This document shows positions 1 through 8,839 of a stretch of 64,000 nt of DNA, in pieces. Both the position numbers and the translations under genes were made by a program. Location of the stretch: contig NZ_DASVGN010000027.1 of the NCBI RefSeq assembly GCF_036379515.1, positions 1 to 64,000 of the forward strand. Reading direction: 5' to 3'. Source of the stretch: Castellaniella sp036379515 (GTDB taxonomy: Bacteria > Pseudomonadota > Gammaproteobacteria > Burkholderiales > Burkholderiaceae_B). Within the stretch, counting starts at the first letter, position 1. Each line of letters starts with the position of its first letter. Under the pieces are notes generated by a model. The model ran no database searches and had not been told where the DNA came from. It saw only the letters and a program-made list of their open reading frames with translations.

Positions 1-1646
1 ACATTCTTGCGCAAGGCCTTCACATTCTCGCGGGCAATGACCTCGGCGCCGATGGCCGCCTGGATGGCGATATCGAACATCTGGCGAGGGATCAGGCTGC
101 GCATGCGGGTGACGACGTCCCGACCCCGCGCGCGCGCATTGCTGCGATGCACGATCATCGAGAGCGCATCGACGCGATCCCCATTGATGAGCAGATCGAC
201 GCGCACGACGTCGGCCGCGCGATATTCCTTGAACTCGTAATCCATGGACGCATAGCCGCGGGACACCGACTTGAGGCGGTCGAAAAAATCGAGCACGATC
301 TCGGCGAGCGGGATTTCGTAGCTCAGGTGCACCTGACGGCCGTGGTAGCTCATGTTGAGCTGCACACCCCGCTTGTTGGTACACAAGGCCATGACGGGCC
401 CGACGTATTCCTGCGGCATGAAAAGCGTCACCGTCATCACCGGCTCGCGGATTTCATGGATCTGCCCGACCTCGGGCATGCGCGATGGACTGTCCACCCT
501 CAACACCGTGCCGCTGCCATCCACGACTTCGTAGACCACCGAGGGCGCCGTCGTGATGATGTCCATGTCGAATTCGCGCTCGAGCCGCTCCTGCACGATA
601 TCCATGTGCAGCAGCCCCAGGAACCCGCAGCGGAAACCAAACCCCAGTGCCTGGGAGACCTCGGGTTCGAACTTGAGCGACGAATCGTTCAGGCTGAGCT
701 TTTCAAGGGAATCGCGCAGCTGATCATAGGCGCTGGACTCGACCGGGTACACGCCGGCAAACACCTGGGGCTTGACCTCTTTGAACCCAGGCAAGGCCTG
801 CGCGGCGGGGCGCGGTGCCAAGGTTACGGTGTCACCCACCTTGGCATGCTGCAGCTCTTTGATGCCGGCAATCACAAAACCAACCTCGCCCGCCTTCAGC
901 ACGTCGCGCGGCTGTGACTTGGGTGTGAATACGCCCAGTTGCTCGCACAAATGGGTGGCGCCGGTCGCCATGAGCAGGATTTTGTCCTTGGGGCGCAAAG
1001 TGCCGTTGACGATACGCACCAGCATTACTACACCGACGTAATTGTCGAACCAGGAGTCGATGATCAAGGCCTGCAGCGCTGCGGAGGGGTCGCCTTTCGG
1101 TGCCGGCACGTGGGCCACGATGGCCTCGAGGATTTCATCGATGCCCTGCCCCGTCTTTGCGCTGGCCAGGATGGCACCCGACGCATCGATGCCGATGACG
1201 TCCTCGATCTCGGCGGCGGCGCTATCGGGATCGGCCGACGGCAGATCCATCTTGTTCAGCACGGGCAGTACTTCGACGCCCAGCTCGATGGCGGTATAGC
1301 AGTTGGCGACCGTCTGGGCCTCGACTCCCTGGGAGGCATCGACCACCAGCAAAGCGCCTTCACAGGCCGACAACGAGCGGCTGACTTCGTACGAGAAATC
1401 GACGTGGCCCGGGGTATCGATCAGATTCAGCTCATAGACGCGCCCGTCCGCAGCCTTGTATTGCAGCGCTGCCGTCTGCGCCTTGATCGTAATGCCGCGC
1501 TCACGCTCGATATCCATCGAGTCGAGAACCTGTGAGGACATCTCGCGATCTTGCAAGCCACCGCAACGCTGGATCAGGCGATCGGCCAGCGTGGACTTGC
1601 CATGGTCGATGTGCGCGATGATGGAAAAGTTGCGGATAAGGTCCAT
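1..1646 (-). CDS. lepA: Elongation factor 4 (LepA), 3' end outside window
   Basis: About 549 codons of a translational GTPase that back-translocates or remodels stalled ribosomes. The start is an ATG at 1646 giving MDLIRNFSIIAHIDHGKSTL, with the G1 P-loop (AHIDHGKST) right at the N terminus as in all LepA proteins; the G3 motif DTPGHVDF is readable around 1395-1425. The family is close to 597 residues, so roughly 50 C-terminal codons lie left of base 1. It is the downstream neighbour of mucD on the same strand, separated by 90 bp that contain a terminator-like hairpin, so lepA probably has its own promoter or depends on read-through. Identity is secure from the G-domain sequence and the 5' end. 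Confidence 0.95.
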   Translation of the reverse strand, partial: MDLIRNFSIIAHIDHGKSTLADRLIQRCGGLQDREMSSQVLDSMDIERERGITIKAQTAALQYKAADGRVYELNLIDTPGHVDFSYEVSRSLSACEGALLVVDASQGVEAQTVANCYTAIELGVEVLPVLNKMDLPSADPDSAAAEIEDVIGIDASGAILASAKTGQGIDEILEAIVAHVPAPKGDPSAALQALIIDSWFDNYVGVVMLVRIVNGTLRPKDKILLMATGATHLCEQLGVFTPKSQPRDVLKAGEVGFVIAGIKELQHAKVGDTVTLAPRPAAQALPGFKEVKPQVFAGVYPVESSAYDQLRDSLEKLSLNDSSLKFEPEVSQALGFGFRCGFLGLLHMDIVQERLEREFDMDIITTAPSVVYEVVDGSGTVLRVDSPSRMPEVGQIHEIREPVMTVTLFMPQEYVGPVMALCTNKRGVQLNMSYHGRQVHLSYEIPLAEIVLDFFDRLKSVSRGYASMDYEFKEYRAADVVRVDLLINGDRVDALSMIVHRSNARARGRDVVTRMRSLIPRQMFDIAIQAAIGAEVIARENVKALRKN

Positions 1647-1673
1647 ACAGAAAAGGTCACCCTAAATAAGGAA

Positions 1674-1695
1674 GGGGACGCCGCAGGGCGCCCCC
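1674..1695 (-). terminator. Rho-independent terminator after mucD
   Basis: Read on the minus strand, a 9-bp stem (GGGGGCGCC / GGCGUCCCC, one G-U pair) with the loop CTGC is followed by a pyrimidine-rich tail (TTCCTTATTT). It lies in the 90-bp gap between the mucD stop and the lepA start. A second small inverted repeat (CCGGTA-TTT-TACCGG, 1706-1720) precedes it. Confidence 0.7.
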
Positions 1696-1736
1696 TTTCG
1701 TTCAGCCGGTATTTTACCGGTTTAACGCAGCGCGCA

Positions 1737-3218
1737 TCATTCAGGTTTGATGATCACCCATTGCGATTGCTGATCACGGCTAACCAGCAACACTGCCGGA
1801 CGGGACTTGCTCAAGCCTTTCACCACCTTGGCAAATTGCTCGGGGCTGGTGATGTCGGTGTCGTTGACCCGCAGGATGATGTCGCCCTGCTGGATTCCGG
1901 CGTCAGACGCCACGCCGTCGGCCTGCTCGACCACCACCCCTTGATGACTGCCAGCATCGGCTGGCAATGCCTTGACGATGAGCCCGAGGCGGTCTGCCTT
2001 TTCAGGAGCCGGCGAGGATGCGGACGACGTGGCAGCGGCAGCCTGATCGGTCAGTTCGGCAATCTTGGCCTTGAGGTCGACCGTCTTGCCCTTGCGCCAG
2101 ACCTGCATGGTGACTTCTGTCCCCGGCTGCGTTGCCCCGACCATGCGAGGGAGATCGGTCATGTGCGCAATCTTTTTCCCGTTGAAGGAGGTGATCACGT
2201 CACCCGGATGCACACCTGCCTTGGCAGCCGGACCATTGGGCGCCACGCTGCTCACCAGCGCACCTTCTGCCTTGGGAAGACCCAGTGCCTTGGCCACGTC
2301 GTCCTGGACTTCGGTGATCTGCACGCCAATCATGCCCCGCGTGACCTTGCCATGCGCCTTGAGCTGATCAACCACCCGCATCACTTCATCGATAGGAATG
2401 GCCAGCGAAATACCCATGAAGCCGCCACTGCGCGAAATGATCTGGGAATTGATCCCTACCACCTGCCCTGCGAGATTGATGAGCGGGCCACCCGAGTTTC
2501 CAGGATTCACCGCGACATCAGTTTGAATGAACGGCAGATAATCACCGGTATCCCGATTGATGGCACTGACGATACCGGCCGTGACGGTTGAATCCAGACC
2601 GAACGGGGAACCAATGGCGAGTACCCATTGACCTTTCTTGAGTTTGTCGGAATCACCCAACGGCAAGGGTTTGAGATCCTTGGCGTCGATTTTGAGCAAT
2701 GCGATGTCGGTGCGCTTGTCGGTGCCAATGACCTTGGCCTTATATTCCTTGCCATTGGTCATGGTGACGAAAATCCCATTGGAATTATCGACCACGTGAT
2801 TATTGGTCAGAATATAGCCATCACTGGAGATGATGAATCCGGAACCAATTCCGCGCGGCACCGTACGCTCTTGAGGATGTGCCTGCTTGGGTTGCGAATG
2901 CGGCTTTTGTTGCTGCTGCGGAGAGCCATACCCCGGCGGCACAAAATCAGGCCCAAAAAACCAGCGGAAAAGATCGGAGGGATCGCCTCCCGGCCCCATG
3001 GTCGGACGACGCACGGGGACCGCCTCGGTCGTGCGGATATTGACGACCGAGCCTTCCGTTTCTGCAACAACCGACGTGAAATCAGGCAAGGCGACGGTCG
3101 GTATGCTGGTTTCCGCCTGCGCCGCCGTCGCGGGGAGCACGGCAGCCATCATCAAGCCAGCCGCTGCGCCGGCAACCACCCGCTTGACGGCGGGCATGCT
3201 GGGCAAATTGAAAGCCAT
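1737..3218 (-). CDS. mucD: Periplasmic DegP/DegQ-type serine protease (MucD)
   Basis: A 493-residue HtrA-family protease-chaperone acting on misfolded periplasmic proteins. Residues 1-35 form a signal peptide ending in AAQA. The catalytic triad is visible as His141 (TNNHVV), Asp171 (RTDIALLKI) and Ser242 (NPGNSGGPL), followed by two PDZ domains (about 285-380 and 410-490). A Gln/Pro/His-rich linker (about 95-120) precedes the protease domain. The position directly downstream of rpoE-rseA-rseB is the classic mucD arrangement of pseudomonads and burkholderias, so it is expected to belong to the sigma-E regulon and to limit envelope-stress signalling. Only 23 bp separate it from rseB, which suggests co-transcription. 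Confidence 0.95.
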   Translation of the reverse strand: MAFNLPSMPAVKRVVAGAAAGLMMAAVLPATAAQAETSIPTVALPDFTSVVAETEGSVVNIRTTEAVPVRRPTMGPGGDPSDLFRWFFGPDFVPPGYGSPQQQQKPHSQPKQAHPQERTVPRGIGSGFIISSDGYILTNNHVVDNSNGIFVTMTNGKEYKAKVIGTDKRTDIALLKIDAKDLKPLPLGDSDKLKKGQWVLAIGSPFGLDSTVTAGIVSAINRDTGDYLPFIQTDVAVNPGNSGGPLINLAGQVVGINSQIISRSGGFMGISLAIPIDEVMRVVDQLKAHGKVTRGMIGVQITEVQDDVAKALGLPKAEGALVSSVAPNGPAAKAGVHPGDVITSFNGKKIAHMTDLPRMVGATQPGTEVTMQVWRKGKTVDLKAKIAELTDQAAAATSSASSPAPEKADRLGLIVKALPADAGSHQGVVVEQADGVASDAGIQQGDIILRVNDTDITSPEQFAKVVKGLSKSRPAVLLVSRDQQSQWVIIKPE

Positions 3219-3241
3219 GGAATTCTCCTAGAAAGCAATTT

Positions 3242-4261
3242 TCAATGGGCGGCCTGTGGCACATACTGAACGGCTCGGGCCACTTCGCGCACCGTTTGCG
3301 CGGGGACCTCCCCGACAGCCGTCAGCCAATAAGACGCCAGACGCAATCGATAAATATTCAGAGCACCCTGGCGCATGCCGCCTTGTTTGACGTTTTGATC
3401 GCGTTTCGGGTCAAAGGTTTCAATGAAAATCGAAATCGCTGCCAGGCCGTCGGATAATACCAGCTGATCCACCCCGTGACTGGGCCCGATTTTGCGCGAC
3501 AACTGGACCACAGGTGCGAAACCGGCGGGTAACGAGAATCGCCAGCCGCGCGCCTGCAGGTCAGTGGGCGTACCGGATTCAGTTTCAGTCTTCCAGCCTT
3601 GAGTATTCCAACGGGAATCCAGCGACCCGGATGGCACGTCAGTCCCCAACCGTATGCTGCCGAAGGCAATCTGGTCGATCAGGTGCCCGCGTGCATCCAA
3701 GGTCTGCCACTTGAGCAGAAGATGCGTCTTCTGGTCGGTACAGATGCGATAGCTGTAGCGCAAATGGTCACGCGCCAACAGTTCCGAAACCGAGCAATCA
3801 CGGCCGGCCACACGATATGAACGACCCGAGGGCTTCCATTCGTAGTGCTGGGCGATGGTATGTCCGTCTCCGAGCATCAGGCCGGGAAAATGATCGCTGC
3901 GAGCTGGCTGCACCACCACCAGCTTGTGATCGGGCTGCAGGCAGCGTTCAACGTCGTTCTGGCGCAGGCACTCGCGCGCAGGACCATCGAGGACTTCAAG
4001 GCGTTCGCGCTCGCCCGTCCCATCGACAACGTGCACCAGGCGGGCCGACTGGATGGCCGCCCCCTGCTGATAGATATAGACGCCGGAATAATCCAGTGTG
4101 CGTGCTGCAGCCTGAACCTGGCTGAGAAAATCGGAGATTTTGGCGGGTGACGGCTGCGCCGCGACGGCTGGCGCAACGAACCCGCAGAGAAGCCATACGA
4201 GGCCCATGCCCCGCACCCATTGCCGCAACGGACTCGACGAGGGCGACGCTAGGGCGCCCAT
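3242..4261 (-). CDS. rseB: Sigma-E regulatory protein RseB/MucB
   Basis: A 339-residue periplasmic protein. A hydrophobic N-terminal segment (about 15-36) serves as signal peptide, followed by the MucB/RseB lipoprotein-like N domain (DYSGVYIYQQG... HVVDGTGERERLEVLDG) and the small C-terminal domain. In the family it binds the periplasmic part of RseA, shields it from DegS cleavage and senses mislocalised lipid or lipoprotein. Its ATG overlaps the rseA stop by one base (TGATG), implying translational coupling. Its place between rseA and mucD supports the call. Confidence 0.92.
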   Translation of the reverse strand: MGALASPSSSPLRQWVRGMGLVWLLCGFVAPAVAAQPSPAKISDFLSQVQAAARTLDYSGVYIYQQGAAIQSARLVHVVDGTGERERLEVLDGPARECLRQNDVERCLQPDHKLVVVQPARSDHFPGLMLGDGHTIAQHYEWKPSGRSYRVAGRDCSVSELLARDHLRYSYRICTDQKTHLLLKWQTLDARGHLIDQIAFGSIRLGTDVPSGSLDSRWNTQGWKTETESGTPTDLQARGWRFSLPAGFAPVVQLSRKIGPSHGVDQLVLSDGLAAISIFIETFDPKRDQNVKQGGMRQGALNIYRLRLASYWLTAVGEVPAQTVREVARAVQYVPQAAH

Positions 4262-4770
4262 CAGTGCGACCCCATCCCGTCGTAAGAGACCTGACGTACC
4301 GGCCCTGCCCCTGCCATAGCCTGATGCGCGGCCATGTAATCGGCAAGCGCCGGATCGGCCGGCTGGCTGGATTCATCCACCTGGGCCAGAACTGGCTGGC
4401 CATCCGAGGCTTCCGCGCCACCAAAAAACGCCGGGCGGGCCATCCAGACGACGGAAACCACCGCAGCCGCAACCGCCATGCCCGAGAGACTGACACGCCA
4501 CAGGTGACGACGCGTCAGCGGCGCAGGCGCCACGATGGGAGGCTCGGCATCCAGCGCTGCGGATACGCGCGCATGAAATCGGGCGGAAGGCTGAATGGCA
4601 AGGTCGTCGCTGCGCATCACGTCGCCAATCAGGTGGTAGGTATCCCAGATCTGGCGCGCGTGGGGACTGTCCATCTGGTCGAGGCGCAGGTCTTCCTGAC
4701 CGTCCATCCAGGCGGACACGGATGCTTCCCAGTTATCTTCCACGTGTTGAGATTCATGGCGCGTATTCAT
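4261..4770 (-). CDS. rseA: Anti-sigma-E factor RseA
   Basis: A 169-residue single-pass inner-membrane protein. The N-terminal cytoplasmic part (about 10-85; ASVSAWMDGQEDLRLDQM, TYHLIGDVMRSDDL) matches the RseA N-domain that captures sigma-E. A membrane span lies at about 93-112, and a short periplasmic tail would contact RseB. It begins 9 bp after the rpoE stop and overlaps rseB by one base. The periplasmic tail is shorter than in E. coli RseA (216 residues), as is common in betaproteobacteria. Confidence 0.9.
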   Translation of the reverse strand: MNTRHESQHVEDNWEASVSAWMDGQEDLRLDQMDSPHARQIWDTYHLIGDVMRSDDLAIQPSARFHARVSAALDAEPPIVAPAPLTRRHLWRVSLSGMAVAAAVVSVVWMARPAFFGGAEASDGQPVLAQVDESSQPADPALADYMAAHQAMAGAGPVRQVSYDGMGSH

Positions 4771-4779
4771 GATGACTCC

Positions 4780-5379
4780 TTACCAGCGATGCTCCGAACC
4801 CTGCCCCATGACAGGCCGCAGCCGGGCAGCAATCGCTTCGCGCGCCCGAAAGATGCGCGAACGCACGGTTCCAATCGGACACTGCATGGTGCTGGCAATA
4901 TCTTCATAGCTCATCCCTTCGATTTCTCGCAGCACGATGGCCGTGCGCAAGTCTTCGGGCAAGGCCTCGATGGCCTCGTTGACGGTACGGGCAACCTCAC
5001 GACTGGCCAACACCGACTCAGGCGTGCTCTCGTCGCTTAGGCCATCAATTTGGTCAAAAGTTTCACCATCGTCTGTTTCGAGTGACGTCACGGTGACTGG
5101 GCGCCGGAAACTGGCGCTCTGCCAATTGCGTGCTGTGTTGATGGCAATCCGATACAACCACGTGTAGAACGCGCTTTCGCCCCGGAACTGCGGCAATGCA
5201 CGATACGCTTTGATGAAGGACTCCTGCGCGACGTCTTCGACCTCGGAGGGATCGTGAATCATGCGCGAGAGCAGGCGCATGATTTTCCGCTGATACTTGA
5301 TGACCAGAAGGTCAAAAGCCCGCCGGTCCCCGTTCCGTACGCGCTCCACGAGCGCGAGGTCAACCTCGCGCTCGGTCAT
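4780..5379 (-). CDS. rpoE: ECF RNA polymerase sigma factor sigma-E
   Basis: A 199-residue extracytoplasmic-function sigma factor. Region 2 spans about residues 20-90 (FDLLVIKYQRKIMRLLSRMI, EDVAQESFIKAYRAL) and region 4 about 135-190 (LPEDLRTAIVLREIEGMSYEDIA, GTVRSRIFRARE). It directs transcription of envelope-stress genes when released from RseA. It lies 34 bp downstream of fabF on the same strand and heads rpoE-rseA-rseB-mucD. No GAACTT/TCTRA-like sigma-E promoter was seen in the 34-bp gap, so any autoregulated promoter must lie inside the 3' end of fabF. Confidence 0.95.
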   Translation of the reverse strand: MTEREVDLALVERVRNGDRRAFDLLVIKYQRKIMRLLSRMIHDPSEVEDVAQESFIKAYRALPQFRGESAFYTWLYRIAINTARNWQSASFRRPVTVTSLETDDGETFDQIDGLSDESTPESVLASREVARTVNEAIEALPEDLRTAIVLREIEGMSYEDIASTMQCPIGTVRSRIFRAREAIAARLRPVMGQGSEHRW

Positions 5380-5413
5380 GCGGGCTCCTTGGCCATATCG
5401 GGGAGCGGGCCGC

Positions 5414-6643
5414 TCAAAAGCGACTGACGATCATCGAACCATTGGTCCCACCAAACCCGAATGAGTTCGACAAAGCCACGTCGATTTTCATATCGCGCGC
5501 TTCGTTGGCGCAGTAATCCAGATCGCATTCCGGATCCTGGTTGAACAGATTGATAGTCGGAGGCGAGACCTGGTGATAGACCGCCAACGTCGTGAATACC
5601 GCCTCGATACCCCCCGCAGCCCCCAGCAGGTGGCCGGTCATGGATTTCGTGGAATTGACCACCAGTTTGCGCGCATGATCGCCGAAGGCCAGCTTCAGGG
5701 CCTCGGTCTCGTTCTTGTCACCCAGTGGAGTCGAAGTGCCATGCGCGTTCACATAGCTGATTTCGTCCAGGTTCACACCGCTGTTGTGCAGGGCATGCAG
5801 CATGCCCCGGCGCGGCCCATCCTGATCGGGGCTGGTGATGTGATGCGCGTCGGAGCTCATGCCGAAGCCACGGAATTCTCCGTAGATGCGAGCACCACGA
5901 CGCCGCGCGTGCTCGTATTCTTCGAGCACCACTACCCCGGCGCCTTCCCCGAGGACGAATCCGTCCCGGTCACGATCCCAGGGACGTGAAGCCGTGGTCG
6001 GATCGTCGTTGCGAGTGGACAGGGCACGCATGGCGGCAAACCCCCCCATGCCCAATGGGGAGACGGAGCTTTCAGCCCCGCCCGCCACCATGACGTCGGC
6101 ATCGCCGTATTCGATGAGACGCGCAGCATCACCAATGGAGTGCAGCCCCGTCGTGCAGGCCGAAACCACTGCATAGCTGGGGCCCTTGAGCCCGAGAAGA
6201 ATGGACAATTGCCCCGAGATCAGATTGATGAGAGAAGCAGGGACAAAGAAGGGCGAGATACGCCGTGCGCCCCGCTGGAGGTACTCGATCTGCGTCTCTT
6301 CGATGCGCGGCAGGCCACCGATGCCCGAACCGATGATGGTTCCGCAGCGGTCTGCATTGGCTTCGGTGATTTCGAGCCCCGAGTCACGCCACGCCTGAAC
6401 CCCAGCGGCGACCCCATAATGGATGAAGGTATCCATCTGCTTGGCTTCCTTGGCACCCATGTAGTCGGTGACCCGGAAGTCCTTGACCTCGCCGGCGATC
6501 TGCGAACTGAGCACCGAGGCGTCAAAGCGGGTTACCCGCCCAATGCCCGACCGGCCATGGAGGAGATTGTCCCAGACGGTTGCCACATCATTGCCTACGG
6601 GGGACACAATGCCCAGTCCCGTAATGACGACGCGTCGTTTCAC
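5414..6643 (-). CDS. fabF: 3-oxoacyl-ACP synthase II (KAS II)
   Basis: A 409-residue condensing enzyme that elongates acyl-ACP with malonyl-ACP in type II fatty-acid synthesis. The Cys-His-His triad is visible as Cys163 (VVSACTTG), His301 (VNAHGTSTPLGD) and His338 (STKSMTGHLLGAAGG). The start codon is GTG at 6643 (MKRRVVITGLG), preceded by AGGAG six bases upstream; the only nearby upstream ATG is followed immediately by TGA. Full family length. It follows acpP after a 137-bp structured gap and precedes rpoE. Confidence 0.96.
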   Translation of the reverse strand: MKRRVVITGLGIVSPVGNDVATVWDNLLHGRSGIGRVTRFDASVLSSQIAGEVKDFRVTDYMGAKEAKQMDTFIHYGVAAGVQAWRDSGLEITEANADRCGTIIGSGIGGLPRIEETQIEYLQRGARRISPFFVPASLINLISGQLSILLGLKGPSYAVVSACTTGLHSIGDAARLIEYGDADVMVAGGAESSVSPLGMGGFAAMRALSTRNDDPTTASRPWDRDRDGFVLGEGAGVVVLEEYEHARRRGARIYGEFRGFGMSSDAHHITSPDQDGPRRGMLHALHNSGVNLDEISYVNAHGTSTPLGDKNETEALKLAFGDHARKLVVNSTKSMTGHLLGAAGGIEAVFTTLAVYHQVSPPTINLFNQDPECDLDYCANEARDMKIDVALSNSFGFGGTNGSMIVSRF

Positions 6644-6665
6644 ATACAGCTCCTGAAAATGAAAA

Positions 6666-6738
6666 GGGCGGCTTCATGGCAGGCCATCGCAATCGACCCC
6701 CGAACCGGGAGCCGAACGTGCTTCGCCATGAACCGCCC
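6666..6738. promoter_or_regulatory. Long-range stem-loop between acpP and fabF
   Basis: Arms at 6666-6680 (GGGCGGCTTCATGGC) and 6725-6738 (GCCATGAACCGCCC) pair over 14 bp with one bulged base. An inner CCCGG/CGGG hairpin lies in the loop. Located between acpP and fabF in a co-directional cluster, it is a candidate for a processing or attenuation structure that lets acpP mRNA accumulate above fabF. The structure is seen in the sequence; the function is inferred. Confidence 0.5.
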
Positions 6739-6780
6739 AGAGGCACCGGCCGCGGTGAGGCGCGACCGAAACGCCAATAA

Positions 6781-7020
6781 TTACTGTTTGCTGTGCGAGG
6801 TGATGTAATCGACCGCCTGCTGCACCGTAGTGATCTTTTCCGCCTCTTCGTCGGGGATCTCGGTTTCGAATTCGTCTTCGAGGGCCATCACGAGCTCGAC
6901 CATATCGAGCGAATCGGCACCGAGGTCGTCAAGGAAGGAAGATTCGTTTTTGATCTCTGCGTCGTTGACGCCGAGTTGCTCAGCGACGATCTTCTTGACG
7001 CGCTGTTCGATGCTTTCCAT
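6781..7020 (-). CDS. acpP: Acyl carrier protein
   Basis: A 79-residue acidic carrier that holds growing acyl chains on 4'-phosphopantetheine. The attachment serine is Ser37 in GADSLDMVEL. ATG at 7020 is preceded by GGAG. Sequence and length match bacterial AcpP throughout. It sits between fabG and fabF and has a strong -10 element immediately upstream, consistent with expression above the rest of the cluster. Confidence 0.98.
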   Translation of the reverse strand: MESIEQRVKKIVAEQLGVNDAEIKNESSFLDDLGADSLDMVELVMALEDEFETEIPDEEAEKITTVQQAVDYITSHSKQ

Positions 7021-7050
7021 GCATATCTCCAGTTAGGAAAAATCCCGCGA

Positions 7051-7056
7051 ATTATA
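7051..7056 (-). promoter_or_regulatory. -10 element of an acpP promoter
   Basis: On the minus strand a perfect TATAAT preceded by TTGGC lies about 30 bases upstream of the acpP ATG, giving a leader of roughly 25 nt that contains the GGAG ribosome-binding site. The -35 region is weak (best match CTGCCC). The extended context and short leader favour a dedicated acpP promoter inside the fab cluster. Confidence 0.55.
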
Positions 7057-7154
7057 GCCAAATGCGCCTGGCCGGGCAGCGGGCAAAAATATTTGAACGG
7101 ATTTTACCTTAGATGGGCAGGCCCCGTTACGGTAATACCCCTAGGGGACATTCT

Positions 7155-7895
7155 TCACATGTACATGCCGCCATTGACGTGCAGGGTAGTACCCGTGACG
7201 TAGGCAGCCTGCTCGCTGGCCAGGTATGCGACCGCGTGGGCGATGTCGGCCGGCGAGCCCAGGCGGCCCAGCGGCACCTGCGACAAAATCGCCGCCGTCT
7301 GCGCTTCGGACAGGGACCGGGTCATATCGGTGTCGATGAACCCCGGCGCGACACAATTGACGGTCACTCCCCGGCTGCCGAGCTCGATGGCCAGGGCCCG
7401 AGACATGCCTGCGACGCCTGCCTTGGCTGCAGCATAATTGGCCTGACCGGCGTTACCGCTATAACCCACGACGGAGGTGATATTGATGATGCGGCCCCAA
7501 CGCGCCTTCATCATGACCTTGGCCACGCCGCGCGACAGCCGAAAAACGGAAGACAGGTTCGTATCGAGCACCGCCGCCCAATCGTCGTCCTTCATGCGCA
7601 GAATCAGGCCATCACGCGTAATGCCGGCATTGTTGACCAGAATATGAGGTGCCCCCTGAGACGCCAGCTCGGCGAGCAAAGCGTCACAGGCCACCGCGTC
7701 ATTGACGTTGAGCACGGCACCCCGCCCACCCTGCGGCGCCAGCGCCTCGGTGACGGCGAGCGCACCGGATTCGGAGGTGGCGGTCCCCACCACGGTGGCA
7801 CCCTGAGCGGCGAGTTCAAGGGCAATGGCACGCCCAATTCCGCGCGACGCGCCGGTCACCAGGGCAATCTTGCCCGTCAATAAGGGTTCTGACAT
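7155..7895 (-). CDS. fabG: 3-oxoacyl-ACP reductase
   Basis: A 246-residue short-chain dehydrogenase reducing 3-oxoacyl-ACP with NADPH. Cofactor motif GASRGIGR (about 15-22), NNAG (88-91) and catalytic Ser141, Tyr154 and Lys158 (SVVGYSGNAGQANYAAAK) are visible. I chose the ATG at 7895 (MSEPLLTGKIALVTG); an in-frame extension upstream overlaps fabD and does not look like FabG. One base separates it from the fabD stop, so the two are translationally coupled. Confidence 0.96.
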   Translation of the reverse strand: MSEPLLTGKIALVTGASRGIGRAIALELAAQGATVVGTATSESGALAVTEALAPQGGRGAVLNVNDAVACDALLAELASQGAPHILVNNAGITRDGLILRMKDDDWAAVLDTNLSSVFRLSRGVAKVMMKARWGRIINITSVVGYSGNAGQANYAAAKAGVAGMSRALAIELGSRGVTVNCVAPGFIDTDMTRSLSEAQTAAILSQVPLGRLGSPADIAHAVAYLASEQAAYVTGTTLHVNGGMYM

Positions 7896-7896
7896 G

Positions 7897-8829
7897 TCAG
7901 CCTCGAAGAGCGTCCAGCGTCTGCCGCAGCGACGCCGGATCGGTGATATTGAAAGATTGAATATCGCGGTCGATCCGCCGGATGAGCCCCGACAGGACCT
8001 TGCCCGGGCCACACTCGACGATATGGGTGACACCCTCGCGTTTCATGGCCTGGATGGTCTCGACCCAACGCACAGGATGCCACGCCTGACGCACCAACGC
8101 ATCGCGAATGCCGGCCGGGTCCCGCGGCTGCGCTACGTCGACGTTGTTGATGAGCGGAATCGCGGGACTGGACACAGCCACGCCCGCCAACGCTTGTGCC
8201 AGCACGCGGGCGGCAGGTTCGAGCAGACGCGAATGAAACGGAGCCGACACGGGCAACACCAGTGCCCGCTTGGCACCCGCTGCCTTGGCAAGTTCACAGG
8301 CACGTGCCACGGCCTCGGCATGGCCCGCGATGACCACCTGCCCTGGCGCATTGAAATTGACGGCTTCGACCGCTTGACCCTGCTCAGCCTGCGCGCACGC
8401 AGTACGCACTGCGTCATCGTCCAGCCCGATGATGGCGGCCATGCCGCCCTGCCCGACCGGAACAGCAGACTGCATGGCGTCGGCCCGTACCCGAACGGTG
8501 CGCACCGCATCCGCCAGATCCAGGGCCTGTGCCGCCACGAGTGCCGAGTACTCCCCCAGGCTATGCCCGGCCACGAGCTCAGGCGTCTGCCCCCCCGCCG
8601 TGCCCCAGGCACGGTACATCGCCACCGAACACAGCAGCATGGCCGGTTGGGTGTGTGTGGTCAGGTTGAGTGTCTCGGCCGGACCTCGTGCCACCAGGCC
8701 CGCCAGGTCTTCGCCCAGGGCCTCGTTGCCAATCTGAAGCGTGGCCTGCACGGATGCGTCGTCGGCCCAGGCATCCATCATGCCGACAGTCTGCGAGCCC
8801 TGGCCTGGAAACACGAATGCAATTTTCAT
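7897..8829 (-). CDS. fabD: Malonyl-CoA:ACP transacylase
   Basis: A 310-residue acyltransferase loading malonate onto ACP. The N-terminal FVFPGQGSQ and the nucleophile Ser90 in GHSLGEYSA are visible, with the catalytic His in the SAPFHSRLL segment near 200. ATG at 8829 lies 10 bp after the fabH stop. Family length and cluster position agree. Confidence 0.97.
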   Translation of the reverse strand: MKIAFVFPGQGSQTVGMMDAWADDASVQATLQIGNEALGEDLAGLVARGPAETLNLTTHTQPAMLLCSVAMYRAWGTAGGQTPELVAGHSLGEYSALVAAQALDLADAVRTVRVRADAMQSAVPVGQGGMAAIIGLDDDAVRTACAQAEQGQAVEAVNFNAPGQVVIAGHAEAVARACELAKAAGAKRALVLPVSAPFHSRLLEPAARVLAQALAGVAVSSPAIPLINNVDVAQPRDPAGIRDALVRQAWHPVRWVETIQAMKREGVTHIVECGPGKVLSGLIRRIDRDIQSFNITDPASLRQTLDALRG

Positions 8830-8839
8830 CTTGTCGACC

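Noticed and set aside
147..917. Long plus-strand open frame opposite lepA
   Set aside because: It mirrors the LepA codons in a GC-rich genome and has no family resemblance or ribosome-binding site.
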